Notes: generated from the letters alone by a model not told the origin. Positions 24,793-37,189 are shown, counted from the first letter of the stretch. The stretch is DNA of 64,000 nucleotides from Epinephelus fuscoguttatus (GCF_011397635.1 NC_064755.1:18397282-18461281); one strand, 5' to 3'. Translations and numbers: made by a program.

Positions 24793-27700
24793 ATGGAGCT
24801 CAAAGTGTGGGTGGACGGAGTGGTGCGGGTCGTGTGCGGCCTGTCTGAGGAGACGTCCTGCCAGGATGTAGTCATCGCTCTGGCCCAGGCCATTGGTGAG
24901 TACCTCAAAATGTTCAATCATCCTCCAAGCTGTTGTTACTTGGCACTTTGTTTGTCTGCTTGACAGTTTAACTTAACAGCCTTAAGTGATTAGATAACAG
25001 GCCAGCAAAGAGAATCTGATGCAGACAAATCAACTTGTACATGCTAAGGTTGCAGCAATCCGCTTCTTGCTCTCACCTTTTCATTCTCCACCGACCCGAA
25101 TTGAGCACTCTGTTGGATTGTCAGCGGGTCAGTTTGGATTTGAGCTGGCTCTCTGTCCCTGTATCCTCCGGCTTTATTCAAGCCTTACGCTGCAGCGGCG
25201 TTGAACAACATAAATCCAGATTTAGCACTCTCCTCCTTCCATGAGTGAGCTGCCTGCCAAGTCATCAGGGAGGGTTTGTCCTAATTTCAAGGTCCTTGTG
25301 GAAACTTCAGTTTATTTCAACATTTTTTACATGTTGTGCGAGTCTTCCGCAGCAGGCTTTTATTCCAGTCCACGGAGGCAGAGATTTAAAGGTATCAGCA
25401 TCATCACACTGTGTCTGATGTCATTTGTTCACTTGGTGTTACTTGCGTAAAAGTGCAAGGAGGAGTCAAACCAACTGCTGTAATTACACTAAAGGAGAAG
25501 AAAGGTCTCGGCAGATTTATGTAATACACTTTTTTGTAAAAGCTGAGTGTGCTGCAGCGTCTTTGGTTTGATATGGTGGTGTTTGTGTTGTCTTTCAGTT
25601 TGTGGGTTTATTTCTTTGTACTCACTCTGTGTCTCTCTCTGTCCCCAGGTCAGACAGGCCGTTATGTTCTGATCCAGCGTCTTAGAGATACAGAGAGGCA
25701 ACTGTTGGCCACAGAGAAGCCTCTGGAGTCTCTGGCTAAGTTAGGCCAACATGGCAGTGAAGTTCAGTTCTTCCTGCGCCGCACTGGCCCTAGCAGCAGT
25801 GATGGACCCAACTCAAAACAGGACAGACCAACTCCACCCCCGCTGCCCAAGCATCCTGAGCCAGAGCCTTCAAAACGCAGCCAACCTAAGAAAGCACTCA
25901 CCTTTAACTTGGGGCCATCCACCTCTCCTAAAACCAAAGCCAAACAGTTAAAGAGGTCTCCTCGGGACTCTCCAGAGCAAAGAACCTCCCCCTCCCCTTC
26001 CCCCAGCCCCGTATCCCCTCACGTGCCATCCCCATCTCCATCACCACCTATAGGCCCATCCAAAGAGGAGGTCTTTAGGAAGGTTCTTCAACAACAGGAG
26101 AGACTGAGGGCTATGGAGGCCCAGCTAGAAGCCCTAGAGAGGGAGTCACATACCTGGGAGCGTCCCTACCCATCTCCATGTCCCTCACCAGTTTCTGACG
26201 CTCGCTTGCAAGAAGAGTTGGACGCTCTGGAGATAGCGATGCGTAGGAACCAGGCAGAGCTTGCCCACGAGCAGTACTGGGAGGAAGAGCTTCAGGCAGA
26301 GGTGGAGCGAGAGCGAGGAATGAGGAGGAAACTGGGGGAGCTCCACGCCAAGCTCGACGACTGTGGACGGCGGCTCCACGAGTTCTCCATTCGCTCCGCT
26401 CAGCTGGAGCAAGAGATCCAGCGGGAAAGCCAGACTGAAGGGAAAGCCGCAAGCAGACCAGAGGAATCCCTCGATGCCGTGAAGGTGGAGCTCCAGAGCC
26501 GGGAGGCTCACGGGACAGAACTGGAGGAGCAGCTATCTGAGACTGAAAAGGCTCTGGGGAAGGCAGAGTCTCTGCTGCAGGTAAGGAGAGAGGTGACGGT
26601 TCAGGAGAAAGGGCTATAAATCCACATCAGCCCGAGTGTTGTTATTTGAGGGATGTAGCACAGACCCTCTTCTAGCCATACTGTAAACCTGTATCCCTCT
26701 CCTACCTGCATACCACAGCAGACAAACAGCACTGCGGAGACACTTGAACACATGATTTATTATGGCATTTTTATATATAAATAATTATCCAAGACATTAT
26801 GATGACATGAATACTGTATACTCATACCTACCTGGTATGAAAATGTTTTGTCTCAAGAACTATTTAGAGTCTAGCCAAACTGGTTAGGCAGATATCATCT
26901 TGTATTCAGGTATCATCTTGTATAAATGTTCCTGAACACGTGGTTACTAACAGTGTTTCTATTTCCTTGCCAATATCTACATGTTTTTGTACCCTGTGTA
27001 TGGAAAAGAGATTAAAGAGGATTGACTCGTAGAACAAGAGCCCCTTTATTGGATCTAATCAGCCTTAACGTATGGTAGTTTGTGGTGTCATTGTTTGTTT
27101 ACTTTTGGCGGTTGTCATAGACGCAGCTGTATCAATAAAAGCCTAACCCAGTTTTAAGCGAACCTCAAGTTTCCTCATAATCCACATGAAACGCAAGACT
27201 CTGGTATCCACTTCATGAAGCTCTCTCAGACTAGTCCCAGCCAGGGGAGTGCAGAAAATTAAATTCCTCTTTTATTGTAGTATGGTTGAGGGCATTTTGA
27301 ATGTTTTGCCACAAGGAAATGGAGTACAGTGAAAACATTTGTAGTGCAGTGTTTCCATGTCTTCATTAACAAAGACCAGCCAGACTGAAAGACCTTTGTG
27401 TCCCGCTCTCAGTCCACCGGGCTACGAGTAATAACTCGCAAACTGGCTGCAAAACTGATTAAAACATAACGATAAGCTCATTTGCTTTTCAGTCGGTCAT
27501 CCTCATGGGGATGCGTCTGACTCTGGGGTTGAACTCAACAGATTTAGTGCCTGATTGATGGAACAGAAAGGGACTGTGTCATGATCAATTTGCCAATTAT
27601 ATAGAAAGCATCCTGCTGCAGAACAGAGTTATTAGGCTCTTGTTTTTTCACACATCCTGATATAGGTACCATCATGTCATAGCAGGACTGCAACACTGTA

Positions 27701-27975
27701 TAATCCAAAACAGGCATTCTGCCACCCAGGCAGTTGTCACCTTAAAGTAATACGAGGCTTGTATTTCCTGTTAATGACATGTTAATAATAAAGTTCAATC
27801 CATAGTAATGGAAAGCGTGTCCGCATGTGTCAGTCATCAGTCAGCTGATGGTTCAAGGCTGCTGGCCGTGTGTTTAAGTGTTAGTGGTGATGAGCGCAGC
27901 GTTCCTGTCATTAGGCTAATGGAGGCAGACCTGCAGGTGTGAACTGTCTCAGCAGGCTGCCTCAGTCCAACATCA

Positions 27976-28029
<54 letters not shown>

Positions 28030-29125
28030 CAATGGGGTTGAAGACTGTAGCATACTGCTGCTGCTTCCTGTACTGTGTGCAGACACATTGATTTAAGCAC
28101 AAATGGATAGTCGATTAAGACTAATTGAATGGCCTGTTTGTGTGCATCACAGTTTAATCTGTGGGCGCAAAGGTGGTGCCAGCGTCTCTGAACTCCACGT
28201 TTTGATGGATGCCTCGGCCCCATGGCATCTGGGTGTTTAGGACAATGTGGAAAATGCAGCAGGCAAATTAGTTTTGTTACATATCAATCTATATAAGTAC
28301 GCCTCAGGCTGGTGGAATGAGGAAAAAATGTTTATGGTAGTTTTGGGATGATGGGTTGTAGGCAATAGTCTCTTTGAGTGACTTGACACTAGACTCGTAG
28401 GCTCTGCTGCCCCCTTATGGTGAAAAGTTGCCTGGCATTTACAGTAAAAATAATGTAACCTAAAGGCAAAATACAGGAGTCATGTCTTCTGAATACATTA
28501 ATACATTCTGCTGTCGGTGTGTTATTTGTACACGTATCATTAAAATCATGCAGGACATAATTATATTTACTGATTAACAGGCGTGTTTAGCTCACCCCAT
28601 TTCCATGTGCTGCGCCCATCTACGGGCAAACAAGGTGTTAGTGTTAAGTGAGTCAGAGCTGACTGACGTGAGCTCTGAATCGTCCTTTGTTTGCCTCGCT
28701 GATCCATGTTCTTTTTCCATCTCAGGCCAAACAGGAGGAGCTGGAGGAGCTGAATAAGGAGCTGAGGCAGTGTAACCTGCAGCAGTTTATCCAACAGACA
28801 GGTGTCCTGCCGGCACATACCCACTCACGCACAGAGCTTCAGGAGCAGCTGGAGCAGTTAGAGCTGGGACATCTCCTGCAGGATGGATACAGGAATGGAA
28901 GTATGGAAGCAAAAAAATACATTAAAGCTCAAACTCAATACTGTATACTCGTCTGTTAAGGTCATATGGCTTTAAATTAAACATTTTTCTCTCTCTCCAT
29001 CAGGCCCCGGTGTAACCCAACTGGAATCCCCGCCTCGCCCCACTGCCAAACAGTTCCTGGGACATCCACGCAACCTGCAAAACCCTCTAGTGTCCAGTCT
29101 CAACCCTGAGGGTGTGTATGTGTGA
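24793..29125 (+). CDS. rassf7: Ras association domain-containing protein 7 (443 aa, 4 coding exons)
   Basis: Coding exons are 24793-24895, 25649-26580, 28726-28900 and 29004-29125, all with GT/AG borders and closing phases. The exon carrying the ATG starts at 24697, so it holds 96 bases of 5' UTR. The start, [16 protein letters not shown], matches the RASSF7/8 Ras-association domain, which fills residues 1 to about 88. A proline/serine-rich linker follows (about 95-170), then long coiled coils (about 172-345). The C-terminal motif [20 protein letters not shown] (about 351-370) is diagnostic of RASSF7. Family knowledge: N-terminal RASSF proteins bind Ras-like GTPases and act at centrosomes, in mitosis and in JNK/Hippo signalling. 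The protein is somewhat longer than human RASSF7 because of the linker. Its place upstream of mir-210, phrf1 and irf7 supports rassf7 over rassf8. Promoter use is unresolved (candidate exons ending at 860 and 8768). Confidence 0.95.
27979..28027 (+). repeat. (AC)n microsatellite in rassf7 intron
   Basis: Uninterrupted AC dinucleotides over about 48 bases, within the 2.1-kb intron between 26580 and 28726. Confidence 0.97.
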
Positions 29126-30990
29126 GACCCTGCTGCTTCCCAAGTCCACCCCGCTCTGCTCCTCTCCTGCCTGCCCGTCCCCTGGTCCCAGAGCCCCCCC
29201 CCCCATACTTTCTACCCCAGCTTGATTGGGTTTAAGGCTACAGCTGCCTTTTTTTGGTGTTGGGTAGTGGAAGCATCTGTCTGGTGGAGGTCCATGCTAC
29301 TTCTCAGCAGCTACCTTTAAAGGCTGAAAGACTTGTCCTGTGTGCCTCTCAGTCTTCTGCTGGTTCCTTCCTCTAACTTTCTACAGCTGATTTAACACAT
29401 TCCTCTTTCCCTTTTCTCACATTCGCTTTAATTCTGTGGGCCTATCTGTCCTTTCATGTTGTCTCTATGCCCTCCTCTGTCACTGTTTGCTTCTGGACTA
29501 ACAGTAGCTGCTAATACATCTGGGAACTTGCTCTTCTAACTCCCTCCCTCTGTAATACAGAGCGGCCTTCCCACCCTCAAGTCAACAACCGTCTCCCGAC
29601 AGCTGCTTTTTCCACCGTATCTCCATGTAACACATCGGTCGCGCTGGGAATGACTGTAGCAGACATTCTGATTGTAGCGTTGTTTTTATACTGTGACATG
29701 GAAAGATATGAGACCAATGCCATTTCAGTTTGCCTTTTATGTATGGATACTATTTATATGTGAGGGGGTGGGGTGTATCTATACAATGCCTTGTACTTTG
29801 GTGACGCTTGACATCCAAAGAGCAAGAGCCTTTCACAGAAGGGCTCTGCAAAAATTTTATTGCACTGTCCCATTCTCTTCCTGTGTGAAGCCTCGGCCCT
29901 GTTTCGCCTACAGAGAAATGTATCCTTCTGTTCTCTCTCTCTCCGCTCTGCTTGAAGACAATTTATTTTGGGAGCTTATAGCTTTTGCCAGTCTATTTTT
30001 ATCAAGCTCTGTGCTAAAAGAAGGGATACATTTCACAAGTAGTGCAACAGGGCCGTGGTTTGTTAAGATACCTTTCTTTTCCTCTGTTGGGATGGTTCTG
30101 TTGCTGTCATCACACCTAACATTTGACCTGTCATAACTTGTATTGTGCCTCAGTGTACTGTAGATTTAGGATGAGCTTACTTACATAAGCCCAAATAACA
30201 AACATCAAGCGAACAAGGGAAGCTGCTGGTTTCAGTGTTTTTAGCGTCCTCATTATCCACAAATAACCACCTGAACCAATATTTACTTTATCATAGCACT
30301 TAGCATCTTATTATGTGTCTCTGTTATGCTGACAGGTCAAAGTGACGTGTGTTTGAGTTTGCACTCTCCTTTCCGTCTACAGTGTGGTGTTTTCTTTGTG
30401 GGATTAGACAACCGCTCCTTGCTTGGTAAACTACAGACATCTCAATGCTTGTTATAGAAACATGCTTGAAATTCTGTCCTAAAAATGCCACACTGGCTAA
30501 AAGACTTCAGTCACAGTCCAGAACCCTCCGTGGGTAAAGGAATTAACCCTGGTCTTTTGTCAGCGAGTGCTGCTTCTCATTGGCATGTGTGAATATCAGG
30601 ATTGACCCTGGTCTCTCCTGCTGTGTCTTAGCTGAACAAAAAAAAAAAAAAAAAAATCCAAACAAAGGGATCATCATCCCCACTTATTTTTGTGTCTTGC
30701 AGTCCTGACATCCCGAGAGTCGTCATGGAGATAAAACACGGACCGCAGGGCCAAAGGAAAGTTGTTCACTGTTCTGTCACCGTCACCTCTAATTTAACCC
30801 CCTTTCTTTGTAACTCATTATTTAATCGACCATGATATACATACTGTATATACATAAAACAAATATATTTACAGAGTTTTGCTACTGTAAACACTGCAAA
30901 GTATCTGTATGAAATGTAAAATAATTTAGAAACCTTTTACCTAGAGCAATTATTACTGTGTATTTAAATATAATAAACATGTGCATTGTG
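29126..30990 (+). other. rassf7: rassf7 3' UTR (inferred)
   Basis: After the stop at 29123-29125 no further coding exon is seen. The first convincing poly(A) signal in an AT-rich setting is AATAAA at 30972-30977, giving a 3' UTR of about 1.85 kb. The stretch holds a C-run near 29196-29208 and an A-run near 30639-30656. The 147-codon open frame at 29693-30136 lies inside it and looks spurious. Confidence 0.6.
30972..30977 (+). terminator. rassf7 polyadenylation signal (AATAAA)
   Basis: Canonical AATAAA followed by a T/GT-rich stretch (GTGCATTGTGTTTTAG), the expected downstream element. This is the best 3' end candidate for rassf7. Confidence 0.6.
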
Positions 30991-30999
30991 TTTTAGATA

Positions 31000-33300
31000 A
31001 TCTCTTGTCGAGTGATTTGTCTTTCTCTACCCATCCTTGTGACTGCATTAACTACAGTAGGAGTGGAGGTGCATTTGGAGAACCCTGCAGTGAATAATTA
31101 ACACAACCACCACACACTTTCTGAAAATGACAGGGCCATGAAGCTCCTATGTGAAATGCATTATGAATATGTTATAGCTACTGAAATATGCATGCTCTCC
31201 TCATTGCTTGTGGTACAGCGGGTCCTGTGATGCCGAATCATCGCTGGGCACTTTAAAGCCGGTATTCACAGGTGGCTGATTGGAAGTTCACAAAGTGCAT
31301 CTGTGGATGCAGAGGGAAATGTGGCAGACATCCTGGGATCGCAGCCTCTGCTGATAGGGGTGATGTAACAGTATATCTAAGTGACATGTGACCTGTGATC
31401 ATTTACAAGAGCTGACTGAGTAGCTGTGACTGTTAATGTGTTGATTGTTTTGAGGTTCATTGTGTGATATAAATTGTAATATGACCAGCTGCAATATCCA
31501 AAACACAGGAGCTGTAATTTTTTGATAAAGGTTAAATGTGTCACAACATACCATTACAAATGAAGCATTGTGGTGACACAGAGATGCCCTGGCCTTCAAA
31601 TCATATTCTAGATGCAAGCGATCAGACTTGTTTGATACAGACCCAAGCAACTGCAATATCTGTCAAATAATCCCCATGTGATTTTTTTAATTTTGGCATA
31701 TCCAGCAGCCCTGGCTAATAGCAGTGAATAGCATATTTTTCTTTAGCTGCATTGGACATCAGTTGATGTACATGTTCTCTTATAACACTGACAACAAAAC
31801 AGCTCTTTGTTTTGTTATATTATGTCATTGCTTATTAAAAATCAAACTCTGGCCTGGTAGGATAAACACACAGTTGCACAACTACGGGCTTCTGGACAGC
31901 ACTTCAGTCCTCCACCCCTTTCCTGTTTGTTTACCCTGGAGAGTAAATATGCTGGCTGTCACACACTGAATGACGTTAGCGTCCCCTGCGCTCTGGCTAA
32001 CCTCTGACCGAAACCCCGTGGATTTCTATAAATACTCATCTGGGTGACATTTGCCAGGTAAAATCCACAGCGTGCATATTTTTTGTTATTATTTCAGTAT
32101 AAACACCAGTTGATTTCTAAAGAGTCGTCAAAAATATCCCATTTTTTTATCAATCATTTCCGCTCTGTGCCACTGTTGTTCACTCTTGAGGAGTGCATGA
32201 GATGCCCAGTTTAGATATTATGATTAATTATGCAGAATTGGATTTTACTGAGAAGATTTAGAGCTGTCTGGCTTGGCAGGGGTTAGATAAGCTCCAAATC
32301 CTTGTTTAGTTCCCACTGTCTGGACAAGCCCACAGCACGATGCAACGCTGACGCCGACCTGTGGACGTGACAGATACTGCATACAAGTCAGAGCACAACG
32401 TGTTTCTTACCTACTGCATTCACATTGAAAATCCGTGTATATTAAATGCCAGATCATGTGATGTTTAATGATGTAGAGAAAAAATACATTTCTGAAAAAA
32501 ATTACATTACAAGCAAGCCCTTCAGTTTTATTTTCAGATGACCTCAGGCCAGTGTTGTTAATGTACTTCCTCCCATTATCCTACATGCAAGGTGAAATAC
32601 ATCCAACCTCACCCACTTCAAATCTAAACCCAGAGGACTCCAATCTCATAAACAGGACATTAACAGATTATGATGATGTTTCAGAGTCAGGACACCACGC
32701 CGAGGGAATTATTATTGCTCATACACTCTACATGAACCCCATCCACATCTACTTTAGAAGGTGTCTGGTGAATGTAAAAGCGAGGCGTCGAGAAACGTTT
32801 GACCAGTTTTGGATGAAAACTGATCGATGTGCATTTATAAAAAAAAAGGCAGTGGGTGTGTGGGAAGACGAACCACCATGTTGTTGGACGAGAGTGAGCA
32901 TCTGCACGTCCACATTATGATGATGAATGGGGGGCCACAAGTTAATGAGTCTGACATACTGCACTTATCTATTCCTCTGTGTCACAATGAGTCATTATGC
33001 ACTGATGGGAATGAGACATCCTTAGCCATACCAAGAAATGCATTACACAGGGGAAGGGAAAGTAAGATGCACAATGCCACAGTTGATTTGAGTAGAAACT
33101 TTACTTCTTACTTGAGGAATACCTTTTACAAATAAGCATGGTACATGATGTATTCGTACAATCAATTTGGATTTTCTGATTTTTTTTAAAATCCAATTTG
33201 TTTAAAAACAAGTTCAGTGTCTTTACAGTAGCGTTCATTTTTGCCAGAGGGCCCCCAGGGAGCCTCTCCAAGAACCTTCTGACCTCAAATTTGAAACCAG
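31000..33300. other. intergenic sequence between rassf7 and the mir-210 locus
   Basis: No coding exon is recognised. Minus-strand 3' exons of the mir-210 host transcript could lie here. One AATAAA on the minus strand (TTTATT at 32527-32532) is a possible end, but nothing ties it to that gene. A short A-run lies near 32839. Confidence 0.4.
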
Positions 33301-33367
33301 TGAGTATGACGATGATAATCATGTCTAAACCACACAGATGAAACAGAAACTGAAACAAAACACTCAC

Positions 33368-34320
33368 CAATAGCCTTGCCAGCAAGGTAGCATAAGAGAG
33401 AGGTCGACTCTATATAGGAGGCCATGCAAAAAGCCATTGACCCTAAATAAGGAACAGTATGTGAACATACGAGGAAGTAGTCTACAGTACACATGAGAGC
33501 AGTCGTGTTGAGCAGGCCTGTCCCAGCAGTGTGCACAGGACAGGATCAAGGAGTGCTGGGAGATCTAGGTGTTTGTCTGCTCCAGTCTTGGACGAGCCCC
33601 AAAAAAACAATTGAGAAGTATTCCCAAAACCAGGTTAGCCGCTGTCACACGCACAGTGGAATTGACAACTGGCACAATGTGCGTTAGTCAGTGGCTTACC
33701 TGCTTTTAGATCTGAGATATGAGACAGACAACCATGAGCACACAGAAATCTGTGGAGTGACACAGACATGGGGCTGTGTAATAAAACAGTAATAAATCAT
33801 GGGGCTTCTAATAATATCATTTACAGCGTTATTAAAATGAATCTACACAGCACAAAATTATATAACAATTAAAATAAATCGACCAGTCTTTTATATCCTC
33901 TATTATCCCAACACTGTAACAAACTGTACCACAGAATTATAAATTACAGCTGACATGCAGTCCACGATACAATTAACCGAAATGCTTTCAATTTCACTTG
34001 TGAAAAAAAGTTCAAAAATAATACACAAATACATCTGACAGCTGTTAATAAATTTATAGAGGAATGAAATTAAATGATAAGCTGGATGTGGCCTGTTCAT
34101 CCACACCATATAGACAGAATAAAGAATAGTGGCAGATAAAGGGAGCTACTTACCACTTTCAAGTTTTCTTTTTGGATTAATTTTAAAAGAAAAAATATGT
34201 CATTTTCGCCCACAGGACCGCGCCGACCATCTCTCCCAACATCCAGATTGTTTTTTCTCTAAAATAAATCACGGTGCACGGTCAAAGTTAGGTGCATTTT
34301 AAGGATATAATATAGCGCGA
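33368..34320 (-). ncRNA. putative spliced host transcript of mir-210
   Basis: Strong minus-strand donors are visible after 34154 (GTG|GTAAGT), after 33700 (CAG|GTAAG, at the mir-210 base) and after 33368 (TTG|GTGAGT). Possible acceptors precede 33773 or 33749, giving an exon of about 50-74 nt ending at 33700, and another lies in the 33530-33590 area. No single open frame runs through these exons, so I infer a non-coding RNA equivalent to human MIR210HG. One candidate exon has an open stretch (33536-33368) with no family match. The 5' end is estimated from the promoter-like sequence upstream, and the 3' end is unknown. Confidence 0.5.
33625..33706 (-). ncRNA. mir210: microRNA mir-210 hairpin
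   Basis: On the minus strand the 3p arm (33656-33635) reads CUGUGCGUGUGACAGCGGC and then UAA, which is the miR-210-3p sequence. The 5p arm (33696-33675) begins AGCCACUGACUAACGCAC, as I remember fish miR-210-5p. The arms are separated by an 18-nt loop (33674-33657), pair with each other, and are extended by a lower stem in which CAGG pairs with CCUG. Family knowledge: miR-210 is induced by HIF under hypoxia and represses iron-sulfur cluster and mitochondrial genes such as ISCU. Its place between rassf7 and phrf1, on the opposite strand, matches the human MIR210 position. The lower stem contains the splice-donor consensus CAG|GTAAG, with GT at 33699-33698. Confidence 0.96.
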
Positions 34321-34379
34321 CGCAGAAGTTGAGTTCACTTGCACTACCCCTACCCTGCCCACTCCCCTGCATCTGCAAC

Positions 34380-34600
34380 CCGACCTGGTTATGCAAATTA
34401 GAAGCGAACTGCCATCGTGTGTAGCCAATAGGATGCCGCGTTTAGCTTAAAGGACACGTCCATTGTGGGTAGCTGACGAATAAACGTTTAACAGGGGTGG
34501 GTTCTATGAGGCCAGCATGTTCGGTTGACGTGTAGAGTTATAGTTGGGGTGCGGCGCGTTCAGTTCTGCACGTCGTACATTAGGAACGAACCATTCTCTT
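34380..34600 (-). promoter_or_regulatory. probable mir-210 promoter region with HIF-like sites
   Basis: This CpG-containing stretch lies just upstream of the host donor at 34154. It holds the HIF core ACGTG on the minus strand at 34459-34455 and 34573-34569 and on the plus strand at 34528-34532, an octamer ATGCAAAT at 34391-34398, and a CCAAT box near 34426-34431. HIF control of MIR210 is established in mammals. That these particular sites work is inference, since ACGTG occurs often by chance. Confidence 0.4.
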
Positions 34601-35640
34601 GTTAACAGTTTCCTGTCCTGGGCGATTATTTATCGCAAACACCGACGCCACACAGGTTTCTTTACCCTTAAATAGATGCCACATGATGCGACAGCTGCCA
34701 CAGGAGGTGGGATAAGCGAGCTTTGAGCCGCTTTGACAAAGGACACCCCTACCCCTACAGTGCGAAGTGGTTGAACTCGGCTTACTTGTGTACAGTGTTG
34801 CCATGAGCAGAGTGTGGCTGTGCACGTACCAAGGATGCAGCATGACAGTCTGATCTGATGATGACGGCGAGGAGGTGGAGGAGGAGGTGGAGGAGGAGGG
34901 CGACGGTGATGAACACTCAATTATTAACGGAGTGAGAGTTTAGTGCTCCCCGACATCATTAACAAAGTGTAATGGCATCAAAACGATTAGAAGCTACAAT
35001 TTGGATTTTAAAATGGTTGCCCTTTAAATTCCAACATCGACATGGGAAAAAAAAAAAGTTACAGGCGCATTTCCAAACTTCATTACACAATATTAATTTC
35101 TCAGTTAGGTTGCTCAGTTACTAGAGAAGAGAACATGTATCACAGTATATAATAAGAATATAGATTAAAAAAGATACACACAAATATCACTGCACTCATT
35201 GACCTCCTTTTTAACATGTCAGCTAGAACATCATGTTCCCTCTTTGTTTCTTGGAGATTATCAAACAACTTTTTGGGTATACACAGACCTGTATGGTCAA
35301 GCTTTCTTCTGGACAATTTTTATCTGTCAAAGCCCAGTCGGATTATTCACAGCCAGGATACACATAACCCCTTGACATAGAGTAGCAAATCAGGATTACA
35401 TTATATTATGTAACAGCTGATTTGTCTGAGTGAGAGTAACCACTGAGGGGCGACAGTGAGGCTTGATTACTATGTTGACCTGCCTGTGACACCCCTTGTA
35501 TCTTAGTAGTAGGATTACTGGGATAGGTTACTCACAGGCTAATACCTCTATAATCTGTGTTAGACTTCTATTTAAAAATAATATTGGTGGAGCCCTGCTG
35601 CTCAGACACTACCAAAAGTTTTGATTTGTAAATGGTTTGT
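34601..35640. other. intergenic sequence
   Basis: No coding exon is recognised. A GAG/GTG trinucleotide tract lies at 34866-34911, and it gives an artificial polyproline frame on the minus strand. Confidence 0.5.
34866..34911 (+). repeat. GAG/GTG-rich trinucleotide tract
   Basis: Imperfect repeats of GAGGTGGAGGAG type. Confidence 0.85.
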
Positions 35641-35644
35641 AAGG

Positions 35645-36010
35645 CAGGGGTAGACTTAACCTGCTGTTTCCTCAATAGCCTCCACTTTAGTTTAACATTT
35701 TATATATTTTATTTATTTTTTTGTTTTATTGTTTTTTTTTTTAACCTGGTCAACTAAATAAATAAATAAATAAATGGAAATAAATAGAGTGGACTGAATG
35801 TGAAATTGATACATATCGTTAAAGTTGAATTTCTGGTTTTGTAAATGGATGTGCACCTCTGAAATGTACTTAATTAAACTTAAAAAAGGGAACATTTTTG
35901 AGGTTTTTGTTATTTATGGAATATTATGCAATGGTTTTACTGTTCCGGCCCACCTGCGATCAAATCAGACTGTATGTGGCCCATAAACTAAAATGAGTTT
36001 GACACCCCTG
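35645..36010. mobile_element. hAT (Charlie-like) remnant with CAGGGGT ends
   Basis: The left end reads CAGGGGTAGAC and the reverse complement of the right end reads CAGGGGTGTCAAACTCATTT. The right end continues with GGCCACATACAG and GGGCCGGAACAG. This CAGGGGTGTCAAACTCA start is typical of non-autonomous hAT-Charlie-like elements in vertebrates. An AAAT tract sits inside at 35755-35775. The flanking 8-mers match only partly, so the target-site duplication is decayed or the left end is wrong. Confidence 0.6.
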
Positions 36011-37150
36011 ATGTAGAGGAAATACATCTCAAAAGTTTGTTTGACAATTTGTTATGGTTATTAATGATCATGATCATAATTGTGTATGATATTTTTCAGT
36101 CGGCAGTGAGTGATTGCCTTCTGTAGCATGGCAGCTTTTTTTTCCTTTGTATTTTTTCTCAGTATACGGGGAGGGGGGTTGTGGGATACATAAGTAAATA
36201 ACTTTGTCATACTTGTTTGTCAGTTACTGAGCTGTCTATGTAAGTCACCAAATCCATCCATACTATATCATCTTAACAACTGTCTTGTTGCCTAACACAA
36301 AGCACCATTTTGAACTGTAACCAACTCCCAGCTAGTGTTAGCTAGACTTAATATTACGACCAGGCAGGGCTAGCTGTAACACAGTGTTACAACTTACAAT
36401 CTACACCTTACAACAATGCGGTGTTACAACTAAGCCTCTTATAATGCATTTTCTCTACTTTTGCACTTCAAACTTATGTTTAGTTTGAACCAATGTCCTT
36501 AATTTCATGAGACATAATTTCTATTTTTCATTTTTCAAGTATCTTATTGACTCACAGTTTCACAGTATTCATACATTCGTACATCTATTGGTCCAACCAC
36601 TGAATAGCCATGATGGACTAACAGATGGATGGATACCTGTGCGGATACCTAGCCTTCCTCTGATGTAGATGGAAACCTATAGTATATAGATAGAATTGTA
36701 TTGAATTATTTGTGTTAAACAGACTTTTCCAGTAAGTGTCTCACAGCTAACCCTGTGCGTGTTACAATCAACCACACCCATGGGATATGTTGTGTAAAAT
36801 TTCACTTTCACCACTTCTCAGTGCAATTGCTGAAGAAAGGTAAGTTCTAGAAAAAACAATAGTTGATTATTTGTAGCAGAGATGTGCATGTTGTTAGAAT
36901 AAAAGAAAAAATAATTCATCTCAAACAGTTCTAATAACATTCAGCCAAACTAAAATAGGTTGTTATGGGCCTGTTCTGCAACTGTAAAATAAATATAGCA
37001 CCATGAAACATTTGATTTATTTGTTATGTGTTAAAGTACCTTCCTTTAATGTGACTGGACACTGTAATAGACATAAATACACTGAAAGCCTCACTAATGG
37101 GCATAAACACTTCAGCTGCATTCAGGTGCACTGAAGTATGAGCTGAAATA
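36011..37150. other. intergenic sequence upstream of phrf1
   Basis: AT-rich sequence with no exon or repeat that I can name. Confidence 0.5.
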
Positions 37151-37189
37151 AAGTGACACTGTCTCTTTAAGAGTCACAGTTGTCTGACT

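Noticed and set aside
26111..26511. Minus-strand frames opposite rassf7 exon 3
   Set aside because: They are shadows of a GC-rich coding exon, and the plus strand carries the conserved RASSF7 protein.
29693..30136. 147-codon open frame after rassf7
   Set aside because: It lies in the inferred rassf7 3' UTR, has no recognisable domain or conserved motif and no splice context, and its composition fits chance.
34154..34240. Coding first exon of a minus-strand protein gene starting ATGTTGGGAGAGATGG
   Set aside because: The frame stops after 20 codons (TAA) before the donor, so the exon is treated as non-coding host RNA.
34630..34920. Polyproline protein on the minus strand
   Set aside because: It is a translation of the GAG/GTG trinucleotide tract.
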